From DATBFG01 sp036558645 (lineage in GTDB: Bacteria; Acidobacteriota; Terriglobia; Terriglobales; Acidobacteriaceae): a stretch of 64,000 bases of DNA. Shown here piece by piece: positions 45,306-54,221 of this stretch. Position numbers and translations under genes: made by a program. Numbering within the stretch: position 1 is the stretch's first letter; each line of letters opens with the position of its first letter. The stretch covers positions 124,001-188,000 of the forward strand of contig DATBFG010000114.1 in the NCBI GenBank assembly GCA_036558645.1. Direction: 5' to 3'. A model generated the notes under the pieces. The model was not told the origin of the DNA. It ran no database searches and worked only from the letters and a program-made list of their open reading frames with translations.

Positions 45306-45915
45306 ATCATTGCTTGTAATTTCGGGCTTATTGCTTGCCGTGGGGGCAGAAGCGCAGACCGCGCCTCCCACGTCTTCAGGGCCCACCTGGACACAGGCGC
45401 CCGCGGCAGCGCGACAACCCGGTGCGCCTGCCGCCGGCAAGGTATTCATGTACAAACACGAGATGGGCAAGTGGTGGCAAAACTCAGATGTGGCGAAAAA
45501 ACTTCAACTTAGCGACGGCCAGATCAGTCAACTGGACCAAATTTTCTATGACCATCGCATGAAGCTTATCGACTATGGCGCCACAATGGAAAAGCAGGAC
45601 TTGAAACTCCAATCGCTGCTTGACGCCGATGTGCCCAACGAAGGCGAGATCAGCTCACAGGTCGATCAGGTGCTCAGCGCCCGGGGCAGGCTCGAGCGCG
45701 AGTTCACCATGATGAATCTCGACCTACGGAAGGTTCTCTCAGTCGAGCAATGGCGGCAACTGAAATCCATGCACGGAGATATGGGTATGGGAGACAAGAT
45801 GTTCTTCCACAAGTTTGTCGGGCCGGGGAGTGGTCCGCAAATGATGCCTTTGCCGCCCGGAGTTCCCGCGATGCCGCCGCCAGCCCCGGGCGCTGCTCCT
45901 GATGAGATGTTCTGA
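45295..45915 (+). CDS. Spy/CpxP-like periplasmic protein
   Basis: 206 residues. Signal peptide MRIKSLLVISGLLLAVGAEA, then a Pro/Ala/Gln linker and a helical domain of Spy/CpxP type (VAKKLQLSDGQISQLDQIFYDHRMKLIDYGATMEKQDLKLQSLLD and LSVEQWRQLKS, i.e. LTxxQ-like motifs). The last part is Met/Pro/Gly rich (PGSGPQMMPLPPGVPAMPPPAPGAAP). Such proteins are periplasmic chaperones or metal-responsive sensors. Located last in the sigma/anti-sigma operon, so it is likely a target or sensor for that system. The start ATG follows GGGAGAGAAACC. Confidence 0.83.
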   Translation: MRIKSLLVISGLLLAVGAEAQTAPPTSSGPTWTQAPAAARQPGAPAAGKVFMYKHEMGKWWQNSDVAKKLQLSDGQISQLDQIFYDHRMKLIDYGATMEKQDLKLQSLLDADVPNEGEISSQVDQVLSARGRLEREFTMMNLDLRKVLSVEQWRQLKSMHGDMGMGDKMFFHKFVGPGSGPQMMPLPPGVPAMPPPAPGAAPDEMF

Positions 45916-45941
45916 ACCAACTTTGAGCGCTAAGTTGCTAC

Positions 45942-45962
45942 GGCCTGCCTACTTCGCAGGCC
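45942..45962 (+). terminator. Probable terminator after the sigma operon
   Basis: A 7-bp stem, GGCCTGC (45942-45948) with GCAGGCC (45956-45962), with a 7-nt loop, is followed by CTTGTCTT. The tail is not a strong T-tract, so efficiency is uncertain. Confidence 0.55.
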
Positions 45963-46069
45963 CTTGTCTTACCGTGTGGACCGGACGCCATTGCCGCTAA
46001 CAAGTGGGAGTGCCTCGTCATCGGCGCATGCTAAACTTGGTTATTCACCATCTCCAACGAGAATTCAGC

Positions 46070-46765
46070 ATGAAATTCGGCGTCATCATCTTTCCTGGTT
46101 CCAATTGTGATCACGATGCCTACTGGACCATTCAGCAGGTGGTCAAGCAGCCCGTAACCTTCCTCTGGCACGAGTCACATGACCTGGAGAACTGTGACGC
46201 AATCATTGTCCCCGGAGGGTTCGCCTATGGTGACTACCTGCGAACTGGAGCCATTGCCAGGTTCTCGCCGGTAATGTCCTCATTACAGAAGTTCGCCGCT
46301 TCCGGAGGACTAGTACTCGGAATATGCAACGGCTTCCAGATTTTATGCGAGTCCGGCTTGCTTCCGGGCGCGCTCATGCGTAATGTTGGCCTCAAGTACG
46401 TTTGCAAGTCCGTTCACGTAAGGGTCGAGAATATTGACACACCCTTTACAAATACTTGCCGACAGGGCGAAGTCCTGACTATTCCGATAGGTCACATGGA
46501 AGGAAACTACTATTGCGATGAGTCGACGTTGGCAGAACTCCGCCGTGAAAACCGCATTGTCTTCCGTTACTGTAATGCCGCTGGCGAAATTGTCCCAGAG
46601 GCTAATCCCAATGGTTCGATCGAGAACATTGCAGGCATTTGTAATACCGGCCGCAACGTCTTAGGCATGATGCCTCATCCAGAACGCTCTGCCGAGCCCG
46701 AGCTCGGCTGCGTAGAGGGTCTGAAAGTATTCGAATCTCTTGTCGGCGCCATGAGCACTCACTAG
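46070..46765 (+). CDS. purQ: Phosphoribosylformylglycinamidine synthase, glutaminase subunit
   Basis: 231 residues from the ATG at 46070 (MKFGVIIFPGSNCDHDAY); longer frames upstream have no homology. Class I glutamine amidotransferase: VPGGFAYGDYLRTGAI, nucleophile Cys in LGICNGFQIL, and His/Glu of MMPHPERSAE. Supplies ammonia for FGAM formation in purine synthesis. purS and purL are not adjacent, so the subunits are encoded separately in this genome. Confidence 0.95.
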   Translation: MKFGVIIFPGSNCDHDAYWTIQQVVKQPVTFLWHESHDLENCDAIIVPGGFAYGDYLRTGAIARFSPVMSSLQKFAASGGLVLGICNGFQILCESGLLPGALMRNVGLKYVCKSVHVRVENIDTPFTNTCRQGEVLTIPIGHMEGNYYCDESTLAELRRENRIVFRYCNAAGEIVPEANPNGSIENIAGICNTGRNVLGMMPHPERSAEPELGCVEGLKVFESLVGAMSTH

Positions 46766-46783
46766 CACTGGCTTTTCGTTCCT

Positions 46784-46819
46784 CTGGCGCATTATTTCCT
46801 TGCATCCGCCAGCTTTTTT
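46784..46819 (+). terminator. Probable intrinsic terminator of purQ
   Basis: CTGGCG (46784-46789) pairs with CGCCAG (46807-46812) across a 17-nt loop, and the T-run at 46814-46819 follows after one base. The stem is short but the U-tract is good. Confidence 0.5.
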
Positions 46820-46880
46820 GTTAGGCTGCTTCTTCCCCGTCGCCTTTCGCTGAAAGCTCTCCGCACTGGAGGCGCTTTCA

Positions 46881-48131
46881 ATGACCACTCGATATGTTTC
46901 CCTCGATCCTCTCGATAACCTGACACAGTATCCACAATTGCTCACTCGGCCGGAGCGCGAGTTACTTGCCAACGTTTGGCAACGTGTGAAGAGAGCTTCC
47001 AACAGCGGTGCTAGCGCTGATGTGGCCCAAACTGTCGCTGAAGCAATCGGAGAAACAATCGCAGAGCGGGTTGTTGCGACCCTCGGAAAGCGCATCGCCG
47101 ACCAGATCCTGCACGCGCATTTGCTCGAATCGGCAGATCTGGATTTCGACATGGGCGCACCCAGCGTGCCTCCTCCGTCTCCGCAGCCGCTTGGACCACG
47201 AACACCCAGCCCTGGGCCGCCGGCACCGCGTACCGCCATGAACCCATTTGAAGATTTACACAGACTTGCGTCGGCTGACATGGGCAGTCCGAGCGTTCCC
47301 CCACCATCGCCGCCACCAGCTGGTCCTCGGCCTCCAAGCCCGGGACCTCCAGCCCCAGGTATCGCCACAATCACGATGGGCACCCCGAGCGTGCCTCCAC
47401 CTTCGCCGCAGCCAACCGGTCCTCGTCCACCCAGTCCGGGTCCACCTGCTCCTGGTATCAGCATTTCCGTTGCTGCCGGGCATAGCGCTGAAGAGATCCC
47501 TGCGATCATCACCCACATGCCCCGGATCATGCCGGCCTCGTGCATCGTGCTTGATGAGTTCCTAGTGCCGGCCGACATGGAAGCGCTCATAGCGTATGTC
47601 TTGAACCACGAATCCGACTTCGTTGTCAGCGAAGTCATCACACCTGGAGTAAGCGCTGGCGTAGTTGATTACGAGCATCGCCGTTCGCGTGTGCTCTATG
47701 AACTTGGCCCACACTCAACTAGGCTGCTGGAGAGTGTGGAACGATGCCTGCCGCGTATTCTGCCCAAACTTGACCGCGAGCTGTTTCCCATCCGCCGGGT
47801 CGAGGCACAGATCACTGCGAGCAACCACGGAGACTTTTTCCACTGGCATTGTGACGACGGCCAAGCCGAAGTCGCCAAACGAGAAATCACTTTCGTCTAC
47901 TTCTTCCACCGCGAACCAAAGCAGTTCCGTGGCGGAGAGCTGAGAATTCACAACTCAGTGCGCTCGAATGGCGCATACGCTCCGGCCGGGAGCTATCGCA
48001 CGATCGTTCCCCGCCAAAATCAGTTGGTGATCTTTCCGAGCGCGCTCGCGCACGAGATCACCCCGGTCGAATGCTCTTCCGGAGCCTTCGCCGAGAGCCG
48101 TTTCACCTTAAACGGATGGTTCCACAGATAG
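46881..48131 (+). CDS. Proline-repeat / 2OG-Fe(II) oxygenase (prolyl-hydroxylase-like)
   Basis: 416 residues in three parts. Residues 1-90 are helical, with no family recognised. Residues 91-192 hold three copies of a 27-residue proline-rich unit (91-117, 134-160, 166-192), each starting M-G-(A/S/T)-PSVPPPSP and ending PSPGPPAP. Residues 215-416 are a 2-oxoglutarate/Fe(II) oxygenase domain of prolyl-4-hydroxylase type (COG3751-like): metal ligands H323 and D325 in GDFFHWHCDDG, the FRGGELRIHNSV strand, distal His391 in ALAHEI, and 2OG-binding Arg407 in SRFTLNGW. The Pro repeats next to such a domain suggest self-hydroxylation or a scaffold. The next gene, 25 nt downstream, is also oxygenase-like. 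Confidence 0.82.
   Translation: MTTRYVSLDPLDNLTQYPQLLTRPERELLANVWQRVKRASNSGASADVAQTVAEAIGETIAERVVATLGKRIADQILHAHLLESADLDFDMGAPSVPPPSPQPLGPRTPSPGPPAPRTAMNPFEDLHRLASADMGSPSVPPPSPPPAGPRPPSPGPPAPGIATITMGTPSVPPPSPQPTGPRPPSPGPPAPGISISVAAGHSAEEIPAIITHMPRIMPASCIVLDEFLVPADMEALIAYVLNHESDFVVSEVITPGVSAGVVDYEHRRSRVLYELGPHSTRLLESVERCLPRILPKLDRELFPIRRVEAQITASNHGDFFHWHCDDGQAEVAKREITFVYFFHREPKQFRGGELRIHNSVRSNGAYAPAGSYRTIVPRQNQLVIFPSALAHEITPVECSSGAFAESRFTLNGWFHR
47151..47456 (+). repeat. Three in-frame proline-rich coding repeats
   Basis: Units of 81 nt at 47151-47231, 47280-47360 and 47376-47456 encode near-identical 27-residue peptides separated by 16 and 5 residues. The peptides differ at only a few positions, and conserved blocks are PSVPPPSP, GPR and PSPGPPAP. 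The third and second units are the closest pair, pointing to a recent duplication. Confidence 0.85.
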
Positions 48132-48156
48132 GAGAATCCCTCTGAACTGCCAGGCA

Positions 48157-49137
48157 ATGTTACCGGAGCCACAGGAAGGGAGGGACCCGTGCACGGGCCC
48201 TCTGCTTCGTTTCACCTGCTATTTGGATGACCATCCGGATCACCTTGTCCTTCAGCGCTACGTTGACCAATGCGCAGGCGCCGACGAGTGTCCGCTCACA
48301 CTCAATCCGAACATCCGGCTGACGCGTGGCGATCAGAGAGCGGAAGGCGCACTACATCCTCTCCTGCTGTCGCAATTCGATTCGAAAGATGAGATCGCAT
48401 GGGTACAGAGTCCTGTCACAGGTCTGCAGGAACCATTCTGGCTCCGCGAGACTTATCTTCGTGTGTTGTCAGGATTGCTCGAAGGAAGCATCGAACCAAA
48501 GGCGCTCGCCTTATCGCAAAAAACTGTTCTGAAACTAGCCGGGATTCTTGTACAACCAACGCTTTCTACAACTCGATGGGACCGGACAGTTATCCAGCTT
48601 GGAGACCTCTTTCTGAAAAGAGGTTATTGTCCCGTCACGAATCTAATAAATTCATTACATCTCGCAGCGTTGCGGCGACATTATCGGCAACTGATTCGAC
48701 TCGGTACTCTCAAGCTGGGAGACGCCCAGACCTGCCGCAGATACGTGGCCCACAACGAAAGTGCCGCCCAAATCTTCCATCATCATCTAACGCCCATCGT
48801 AACCTCGGTTGTTCGTCAACCGGTTAAGCCTTCGTATGTGTATACCGGCGCATATCAGAGTGGTGCAGAGTTGGAGAAGCACACCGATCGCGAACAATGC
48901 GAATTCAGTCTCACGCTAGCTTTGGACTATTCTCCAGAGCCTGTACGCGAGACGCCGTGGCCCTTGCAGTTGCACACGAAGGAATCAGTTGTGAACATCT
49001 TCCAGGGCCTGGGCGACGGCTTGATTTATCGAGGTCGAGAAATTCCTCACTCTCGCCACATCCTTCCCGATGGTCACACGTCGACGTCGATCTTCTTCCA
49101 CTACGTACCCGCTGACTTTCAAGGCTCGCTCGACTAG
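48157..49137 (+). CDS. Putative 2OG-Fe(II) oxygenase-like protein
   Basis: 326 residues. The N-terminal 200 residues are not assigned. The C-terminal part looks like a second 2OG-Fe(II) oxygenase: Y-x-x-GA-x-L-x-KHTDREQCEFSLTLALDY (H242-x-D244 as likely metal ligands), then LQLHTKESVVNIFQGLGDGLIYRGREIPHSRHILPDGHTSTSIFFHYV, in which a His (H298 or H301) is the third ligand candidate. No Arg equivalent to the 2OG-binding site is certain. It starts 25 nt after the proline-repeat oxygenase stop, on the same strand, so the two are probably co-transcribed. Confidence 0.7.
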   Translation: MLPEPQEGRDPCTGPLLRFTCYLDDHPDHLVLQRYVDQCAGADECPLTLNPNIRLTRGDQRAEGALHPLLLSQFDSKDEIAWVQSPVTGLQEPFWLRETYLRVLSGLLEGSIEPKALALSQKTVLKLAGILVQPTLSTTRWDRTVIQLGDLFLKRGYCPVTNLINSLHLAALRRHYRQLIRLGTLKLGDAQTCRRYVAHNESAAQIFHHHLTPIVTSVVRQPVKPSYVYTGAYQSGAELEKHTDREQCEFSLTLALDYSPEPVRETPWPLQLHTKESVVNIFQGLGDGLIYRGREIPHSRHILPDGHTSTSIFFHYVPADFQGSLD

Positions 49138-49143
49138 CTGACC

Positions 49144-51696
49144 TTACCGAAGTCCCCCAATGACATACAGCACGGACATTGTTTGCAGGTAGCTGTAAAG
49201 GAATGCATTAGCTTGAGGATTCGTGGCGACCGGTGCGATGGAAACCACGCCCGTGCTTGTTCGCGGAATGAGTTGACGAATTTCCGTCAACTTTCCTGAC
49301 GCCAAATCAAAGCGATACATACTCATCGGCATATCGCCGGAATGGTAGACATATAATCCTCGGCTGTCGGCTGACCACTGAGCCAAACTGAACTTGGGAT
49401 CAAGTCCTTGAACCGGTACCGGATCGCCGCCCGCCACCGGATATAGAAACAACCTGCCATCAGAGCCTCCTCCGGCTAAGTACTTACCATCAGGTGAAGG
49501 CACGGTGGCAAAATAGCCATCCGGAGTAATGGGCTGGATGCGGCCAGTTTCGATCTCAACCAGGTAACTACGCCTGGCATGTCCCGCTTCAGTGCCATCG
49601 AAAACGATCCATTTGCCGTCTGGCAGAAACTGTGCCGAAGCGTTCTGGAGGTTCACGAACTGTGGCAAGGGGATATCCTTAGGCTCTCCAGCCCCGGTCG
49701 GCAGAAGAGTCAGGTGCTCCGGGTTCCCAGAAAAGACAACGACCGCCCACTTCCCATCAGGAGACAAGCCCCCCGCACTGCCATCCCCTAAACGGATAGG
49801 CAAAGAGCCATCAATCTTACGGTAAGCAACGGAGTAGTTCGCGCCGGCAGGCTCACTGCTTTCCTCGAAGAGCGCCCACTCGCCATCGCTAGAGATGTCT
49901 TTCGCAAGACTCCATTCGTACCACGAAAGATCGCGCGAGACTGTGCCGTCCTTGTCAGTCCACTCCATAGCCAAACGTGATGTATCGAAGCTCAACAACA
50001 CGCGCCCATCTGGAGCGATATCCTGTAACGTCAGCGCACCGGGTACTTCCAGAACTTTGTGTTGTTTCGCAGATAGATCAACGCTCCAAAGCTTGCGGTC
50101 ATATCCTTTCTCCGCCGCGGTAAACCAGATTTCATTCCCGGCAGGATCCCAGGCCAGACCGTCCTCTGATTCCCACCCAGTTGAAAGAACTTTCTTTTTT
50201 CCCTGCAGATCAATAACTCCGACCGACCCACGATCGTCATAGAGGGCAGGATGGTCCAGGAAAGCGATCTTGCTGCCATCTGGCGAAAACCGAGGATTGC
50301 CGATCCACCCAGTGGTTTCATATAGCACCTTGCCAATCGGAAACTCCAGACGGCTGTGGCCGATCGTGTGATGTACAACAGCCAACTCTCCCTTGGGACT
50401 CCAGTCGGCCCATCGAACGTCGCTCTGCAGTTCCCGTGGCGAGCCCCCGGTAAGCGGCGCACGGGCAAGCATGCCGCCGATAAACTCAAGCCCGGAGCCA
50501 TGATTCCCGCCCATGACCAGGGCCAATTCGTTACTCCGTGACAGCGCGAGCAGGTGAGCCGCGCTCAATTCAAGTGGTCTTCCCAAGACCGACTCTGCCG
50601 GGGCGAAATAAATCTGCATCGGTCTTCCACCCCAGGACGCTCCATACACAACGCTTCTCCCATCGGAGGTGAATCGCGCTGAATAGACCGTGCCTCGCTC
50701 GTAAGTTAACCGGTGATACGCGGGACTCGGAGCCGGCATCATCTTTGCACCGATCAACATTCCAAGCGCCACTACCACCAGTGCACTTAGGCCCCAAGCG
50801 ATCCACCTTCGTGTCCTATGCGCGCCACTGCGCGATTCGCCGTTCTGTTTCCCGACGCGCAGGTCCGACACGTTTGCCAGGGCAAATTCCAGATCTTTGG
50901 ACGATTGGAAACGGTTTTCCGGTTCCTTCTCCAGGCAGTGACGGACAATTTGCTCGAATCCGGGGGGAACCGCTTCGCGATTTATGCTGATTTCCGGGGG
51001 ATCCTCCTTCAAAACGGCGGTCATCGTATCTACTTCTGTTTCGCCGGAGAAGGCACGTTTTCCGACCAGCATCTCGTACAGGATCGAGCCGAAGCTGAAG
51101 ATGTCACTACGGTGGTCCACCGGCTTGGCGCGCAACTGCTCGGGCGACATATACGCCACCGTCCCAAGAATCGACCCGGCCTTGGTTTGCGTCGTCATTC
51201 CCCCCACTGCGCCAGGAGTTTCTTCTGCAATGAGCTTGGCAATACCGAAGTCGAGGATCTTTGCCTGTCCTTCGTTGGTGACAAAGATGTTCTCCGGCTT
51301 TAAGTCCCGGTGCACGATATGTTTCTTATGCGCCGCCGCCAATCCCTGTGCGATCTGCCGTGCATAGTCCGCGACCAGCTTTAGCGGAAGCGGTCCACGC
51401 AACAGGTGTTGCCGAAGTGTGCTGCCCTGCAGCAACTCAGAAATGATGAAGGAGTTCCCGTTATGATCGCCGAAATCGTAAATGGCTACGATATTTGGAT
51501 GATTAAGAGCAGCCGCGGCGCGGGCTTCAGACTCAAACCGGCGTAAGCGATCCCTGTCGTGAACAAAGTCGGGTTTCAGCAGCTTCAAAGCTACTTCGCG
51601 GCCCAGCCGCTCATCAGTAGCCCGGTAGACTTCTCCCATTCCCCCGGAGCCGATGGATTCCCCTACCCGATAGTGACCCAGGATCTCGCCAGTCAT
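49144..51696 (-). CDS. Ser/Thr protein kinase with a C-terminal beta-propeller
   Basis: 850 residues. Kinase domain at about 8-270: GSGGMGEVY loop, Lys38 in VALKLL, HRDLKPEN (129-136), DFG (149-151), APE-equivalent SPE. One membrane segment follows at about 300-322 (RWIAWGLSALVVVALGMLIGA). The remainder (about 330-850) is a TolB/WD40-like beta-propeller with repeated SPDGK/SxDS signatures (e.g. SPDGSKIAFLDHP, SPDGKWAVVVFSG, SPDGKYLAGGGSDG). The propeller lies outside the membrane and probably senses a ligand or polymer. This kinase-propeller type is common in Acidobacteria. Confidence 0.92.
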   Translation of the reverse strand: MTGEILGHYRVGESIGSGGMGEVYRATDERLGREVALKLLKPDFVHDRDRLRRFESEARAAAALNHPNIVAIYDFGDHNGNSFIISELLQGSTLRQHLLRGPLPLKLVADYARQIAQGLAAAHKKHIVHRDLKPENIFVTNEGQAKILDFGIAKLIAEETPGAVGGMTTQTKAGSILGTVAYMSPEQLRAKPVDHRSDIFSFGSILYEMLVGKRAFSGETEVDTMTAVLKEDPPEISINREAVPPGFEQIVRHCLEKEPENRFQSSKDLEFALANVSDLRVGKQNGESRSGAHRTRRWIAWGLSALVVVALGMLIGAKMMPAPSPAYHRLTYERGTVYSARFTSDGRSVVYGASWGGRPMQIYFAPAESVLGRPLELSAAHLLALSRSNELALVMGGNHGSGLEFIGGMLARAPLTGGSPRELQSDVRWADWSPKGELAVVHHTIGHSRLEFPIGKVLYETTGWIGNPRFSPDGSKIAFLDHPALYDDRGSVGVIDLQGKKKVLSTGWESEDGLAWDPAGNEIWFTAAEKGYDRKLWSVDLSAKQHKVLEVPGALTLQDIAPDGRVLLSFDTSRLAMEWTDKDGTVSRDLSWYEWSLAKDISSDGEWALFEESSEPAGANYSVAYRKIDGSLPIRLGDGSAGGLSPDGKWAVVVFSGNPEHLTLLPTGAGEPKDIPLPQFVNLQNASAQFLPDGKWIVFDGTEAGHARRSYLVEIETGRIQPITPDGYFATVPSPDGKYLAGGGSDGRLFLYPVAGGDPVPVQGLDPKFSLAQWSADSRGLYVYHSGDMPMSMYRFDLASGKLTEIRQLIPRTSTGVVSIAPVATNPQANAFLYSYLQTMSVLYVIGGLR

Positions 51697-51884
51697 TGCG
51701 AAAAGATTCTCTGTTCGGCTCGCATGTTAGGTTGGCCATCGATTCAAGTCAACCATATGTCCGTGCGAGAAACTCAGGAGGTCCCACTTTAGCACTTCAG
51801 ACATAGCAGGTTTCTTGACATCTCTCTGTCGAAGAATCCGGAGGAGCCACTAGGTTAATATCAGCAAGCAACGGAGAGTCGTAG

Positions 51885-52889
51885 ATGGTGCGTTACGGAA
51901 TTATCGGCTTCGGACTACATGCGGTGCGACGGTTGATGCCAGGCTTTGCCTTGGCCACTAAATCGCGGGTGCAGGCTCTTTCCCGGAGGGATATCGACAA
52001 GGCGCGCGAATCCGCTCGCCACTACGACATTCCATTAGCCTTCGACTCCGTCGAAGAGCTGTGTAACTCCCCCGAAGTAGATGCAGTCTTCGTGGCCACA
52101 CCGAATTCCCTGCATCTTGAAGACGTTCTGACCGCAATCAAATGCCGGAAGCCGGTTTTATGTGAAAAGCCCATGGCGATGAATGCCGATCAGTGCCGCC
52201 AGATGGTGGAAGCCGCTCGCAAAGCAAATGTCCGACTTGGCATCGCTCATGTTTTTCGATTCGAAGACAGCACCGCGCGCCTGCGAGAACGCCTTGCGTT
52301 AGGCCAGATTGGAAAGCCGATCTTCGCGCGCTCCGAGTTCTCTTTTCCCGCCGCAGGGGGTCACCCCCGGACGTGGCTCAACGATGCCGCCATTGCAGGC
52401 GGTGGTCCCATTGCCGATGTCGGGGTCCACTGCATCGATACCCTGCGTTATGTGTTGCAAGACGAGGTTGTCCGCGTCACCGCGCGTGGAGCACGCGACA
52501 GCAAGTCAGGCACAGTTGAGTCCGCAGCCGTTCTGGGCCTTGAGTTCACCCGCGGAACCTTGGGTTCGGTCATGGTCTCCTTCCGGGCGGATTATCGTAC
52601 CCCTTTTGAGATCGTAGGTGACGCTGGCGTACTCCGGGCAGACGACGCTTTGAACGTGGAACGGCCTATCGCCATTCAACTCCGCCGGGGCGTCGAAATC
52701 GTGGAAGAAGAAACAGTCACCAACTATCAGGCATACGCTCGGCAGGTGGATGCGTTCGCCAACGCAGTCGAGGGCAAGGGAGAATTCTCTGTGCCGGGCG
52801 AGGAAGGTTGGCAGAATCAGGTCATACTCGATGCTGCATACCGCAGTATGGCCACCGGAAAGGTCGAGGAAGTCATTAAGGTGAAGTAG
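51885..52889 (+). CDS. Gfo/Idh/MocA-family oxidoreductase
   Basis: 334 residues. Rossmann front YGIIGFGLHAVRRLMPGF, then FVATPNSLHLEDVLTAIKC, the CEKPMAMNADQC family motif with catalytic-site Lys, and the GGPIADVGVHCIDTLRYVL motif with His. NAD(P)-linked dehydrogenase of sugars or related polyols; substrate not known. The 3' end overlaps the convergent gene at 52876 by 14 nt. Confidence 0.9.
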   Translation: MVRYGIIGFGLHAVRRLMPGFALATKSRVQALSRRDIDKARESARHYDIPLAFDSVEELCNSPEVDAVFVATPNSLHLEDVLTAIKCRKPVLCEKPMAMNADQCRQMVEAARKANVRLGIAHVFRFEDSTARLRERLALGQIGKPIFARSEFSFPAAGGHPRTWLNDAAIAGGGPIADVGVHCIDTLRYVLQDEVVRVTARGARDSKSGTVESAAVLGLEFTRGTLGSVMVSFRADYRTPFEIVGDAGVLRADDALNVERPIAIQLRRGVEIVEEETVTNYQAYARQVDAFANAVEGKGEFSVPGEEGWQNQVILDAAYRSMATGKVEEVIKVK

Positions 52890-53601
52890 GGGCTGGATCG
52901 GGATTTGAATCTGGCGGGATTCCTTTTGCCTCTATGATCGCCCAATGCCATTCCTGGTCAGGAGCCGGCGGATTGTTGATTGTTTCTCTGAACGCGGTAG
53001 TGCTCATCGATGGCGCCGATCCCCATAGGTGGTAAAGAACGGTAAGGTCCGGTTGCTTCGCCAGGATGGTCGTGTCCACCGATGACGCCGGAATAAGCTT
53101 TACCGCCTCGTAGGGCACGATTGGTTCTGCACTTCGCACCAGAGTCAGGCCCACGGTAATTTCTCTCAGGTTCCACGCACTTCCGTTATGGACAGACAAC
53201 TCCATCGAATCGCCTTGAATCGTCGCCGGGCCATCGATCTTCGCCAGTTCCTCTTCCGGAAGCTGCTGCGGCGCATACGGATTGGACAAGAGTGCCGTTG
53301 CCTCAGCATTGAATGCGAGGCTGCAGGTCACGTCTGGCGACGAAACCTGAAACTTCTTTCCAACCCCCTCCAGCGAAAACAGCAATCCCCGCGTCGGTTT
53401 GTGGCTCTCGGCTTCCGCTAATATCTTGTCGAAATTGTCATTGTCGATGACAGGATCCTGAGCCCCACTCCCGCTCGCCACTTTGTTTCGGCGTAACGTA
53501 CGCGCCAAGTCCCCTAGTGAGGTCGGATCGCCCTGCGCGACACAAATCCCGCCAAGGATTGAGAGCAGGCCCATGAATATGGAGAAAGCGGTGCGTTTCA
53601 C
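52876..53601 (-). CDS. Secreted hypothetical protein
   Basis: 241 residues. Signal peptide MKRTAFSIFMGLLSILGGICVAQ. The mature protein has a short helical part, DLARTLRRNK, then a beta-rich domain (about 100-210) containing a Cys and SLAFNAEATALLSNPYAPQQLPEEELAKIDGP and the WNLREITVGLTLV strand. The tail is Pro/Asp rich. No family recognised. Convergent with, and overlapping, the Gfo/Idh/MocA gene. Confidence 0.7.
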   Translation of the reverse strand: MKRTAFSIFMGLLSILGGICVAQGDPTSLGDLARTLRRNKVASGSGAQDPVIDNDNFDKILAEAESHKPTRGLLFSLEGVGKKFQVSSPDVTCSLAFNAEATALLSNPYAPQQLPEEELAKIDGPATIQGDSMELSVHNGSAWNLREITVGLTLVRSAEPIVPYEAVKLIPASSVDTTILAKQPDLTVLYHLWGSAPSMSTTAFRETINNPPAPDQEWHWAIIEAKGIPPDSNPDPAPTSP

Positions 53602-54221
53602 GAAAGTAGACCCGATAAAACCGACTATTCAGGGAAATTGTAGCTAGAAGACCAGTAAGACAGGCAGGAAACGAGGTAAACGTTGGTCGTAGAACTTCAG
53701 AAACAGGCGGAATGAACGGTTCGGGCGTGCGGAACAAAGCGGCCACGCAACGGGGCACCGCACGCCCTCACCAGTACTTCTTACAGCAGGCCAGAGGTAC
53801 GAAACCTTGGAACCGGATCTCCTAGCGGTACAGGTTCTCTCCTGAAAATCCAGCGAGCCACCGCGAACCCCATTGCCGCATAGCAGACGTAAAGCAACTT
53901 CATAGCCCACCCCGTGTCTCGGTCAGTACTGCAAGCACTAAGGAGGAGACATCCAACTGATATAGTCAACTTAGCAACTCAGCCCCAGTAGGTCAATGCA
54001 CCATTGGGCTATACGCATGGCACGAAAGTTTAGGTAGCAATCGGCGGTGAATAGCGGGTGAAAGTCGCTCTGGACAGGCGATTTCAGGCGAAAACCGATA
54101 TGAGAGGAGTATCAAATCCAAAAACACGACAAGGATTTCTTTGCCGTACTATGTGCTGATCCCTTTCCGCTGCAACACTCTTTGTTAGTTTTCGGAAGCC
54201 ACTTCCTATCAGAGAGAAGGA
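53602..54221. other. 620-nt intergenic region
   Basis: Between the secreted hypothetical and gpmI. I see one small candidate gene (53781-53903, minus) and a purine-rich stretch at 54100-54130. No tRNA, riboswitch, repeat, or pseudogene could be supported. It is the longest gap in the window. Confidence 0.6.
53781..53903 (-). CDS. Candidate small membrane protein (40 residues)
   Basis: From the ATG at 53903 the frame encodes one hydrophobic segment (LLYVCYAAMGFAVARWIF) followed by a basic and Pro-rich tail RREPVPLGDPVPRFRTSG. A GGGGTGGG stretch lies just upstream as a possible ribosome site. A longer frame to 53969 exists. Composition fits a real small protein, but a chance ORF is not excluded. 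Confidence 0.3.
   Translation of the reverse strand: MKLLYVCYAAMGFAVARWIFRREPVPLGDPVPRFRTSGLL

Noticed and set aside
51815..51861. TTGACA and TTAATA as a promoter for the Gfo/Idh/MocA gene
   Set aside because: The spacing of about 34 nt is far from the 16-18 nt needed, so these do not form one promoter.
53644..53910. 88-codon frame on the minus strand in the 620-nt gap
   Set aside because: Composition is not protein-like and it has no recognisable start context; the shorter frame at 53781-53903 is the better candidate.
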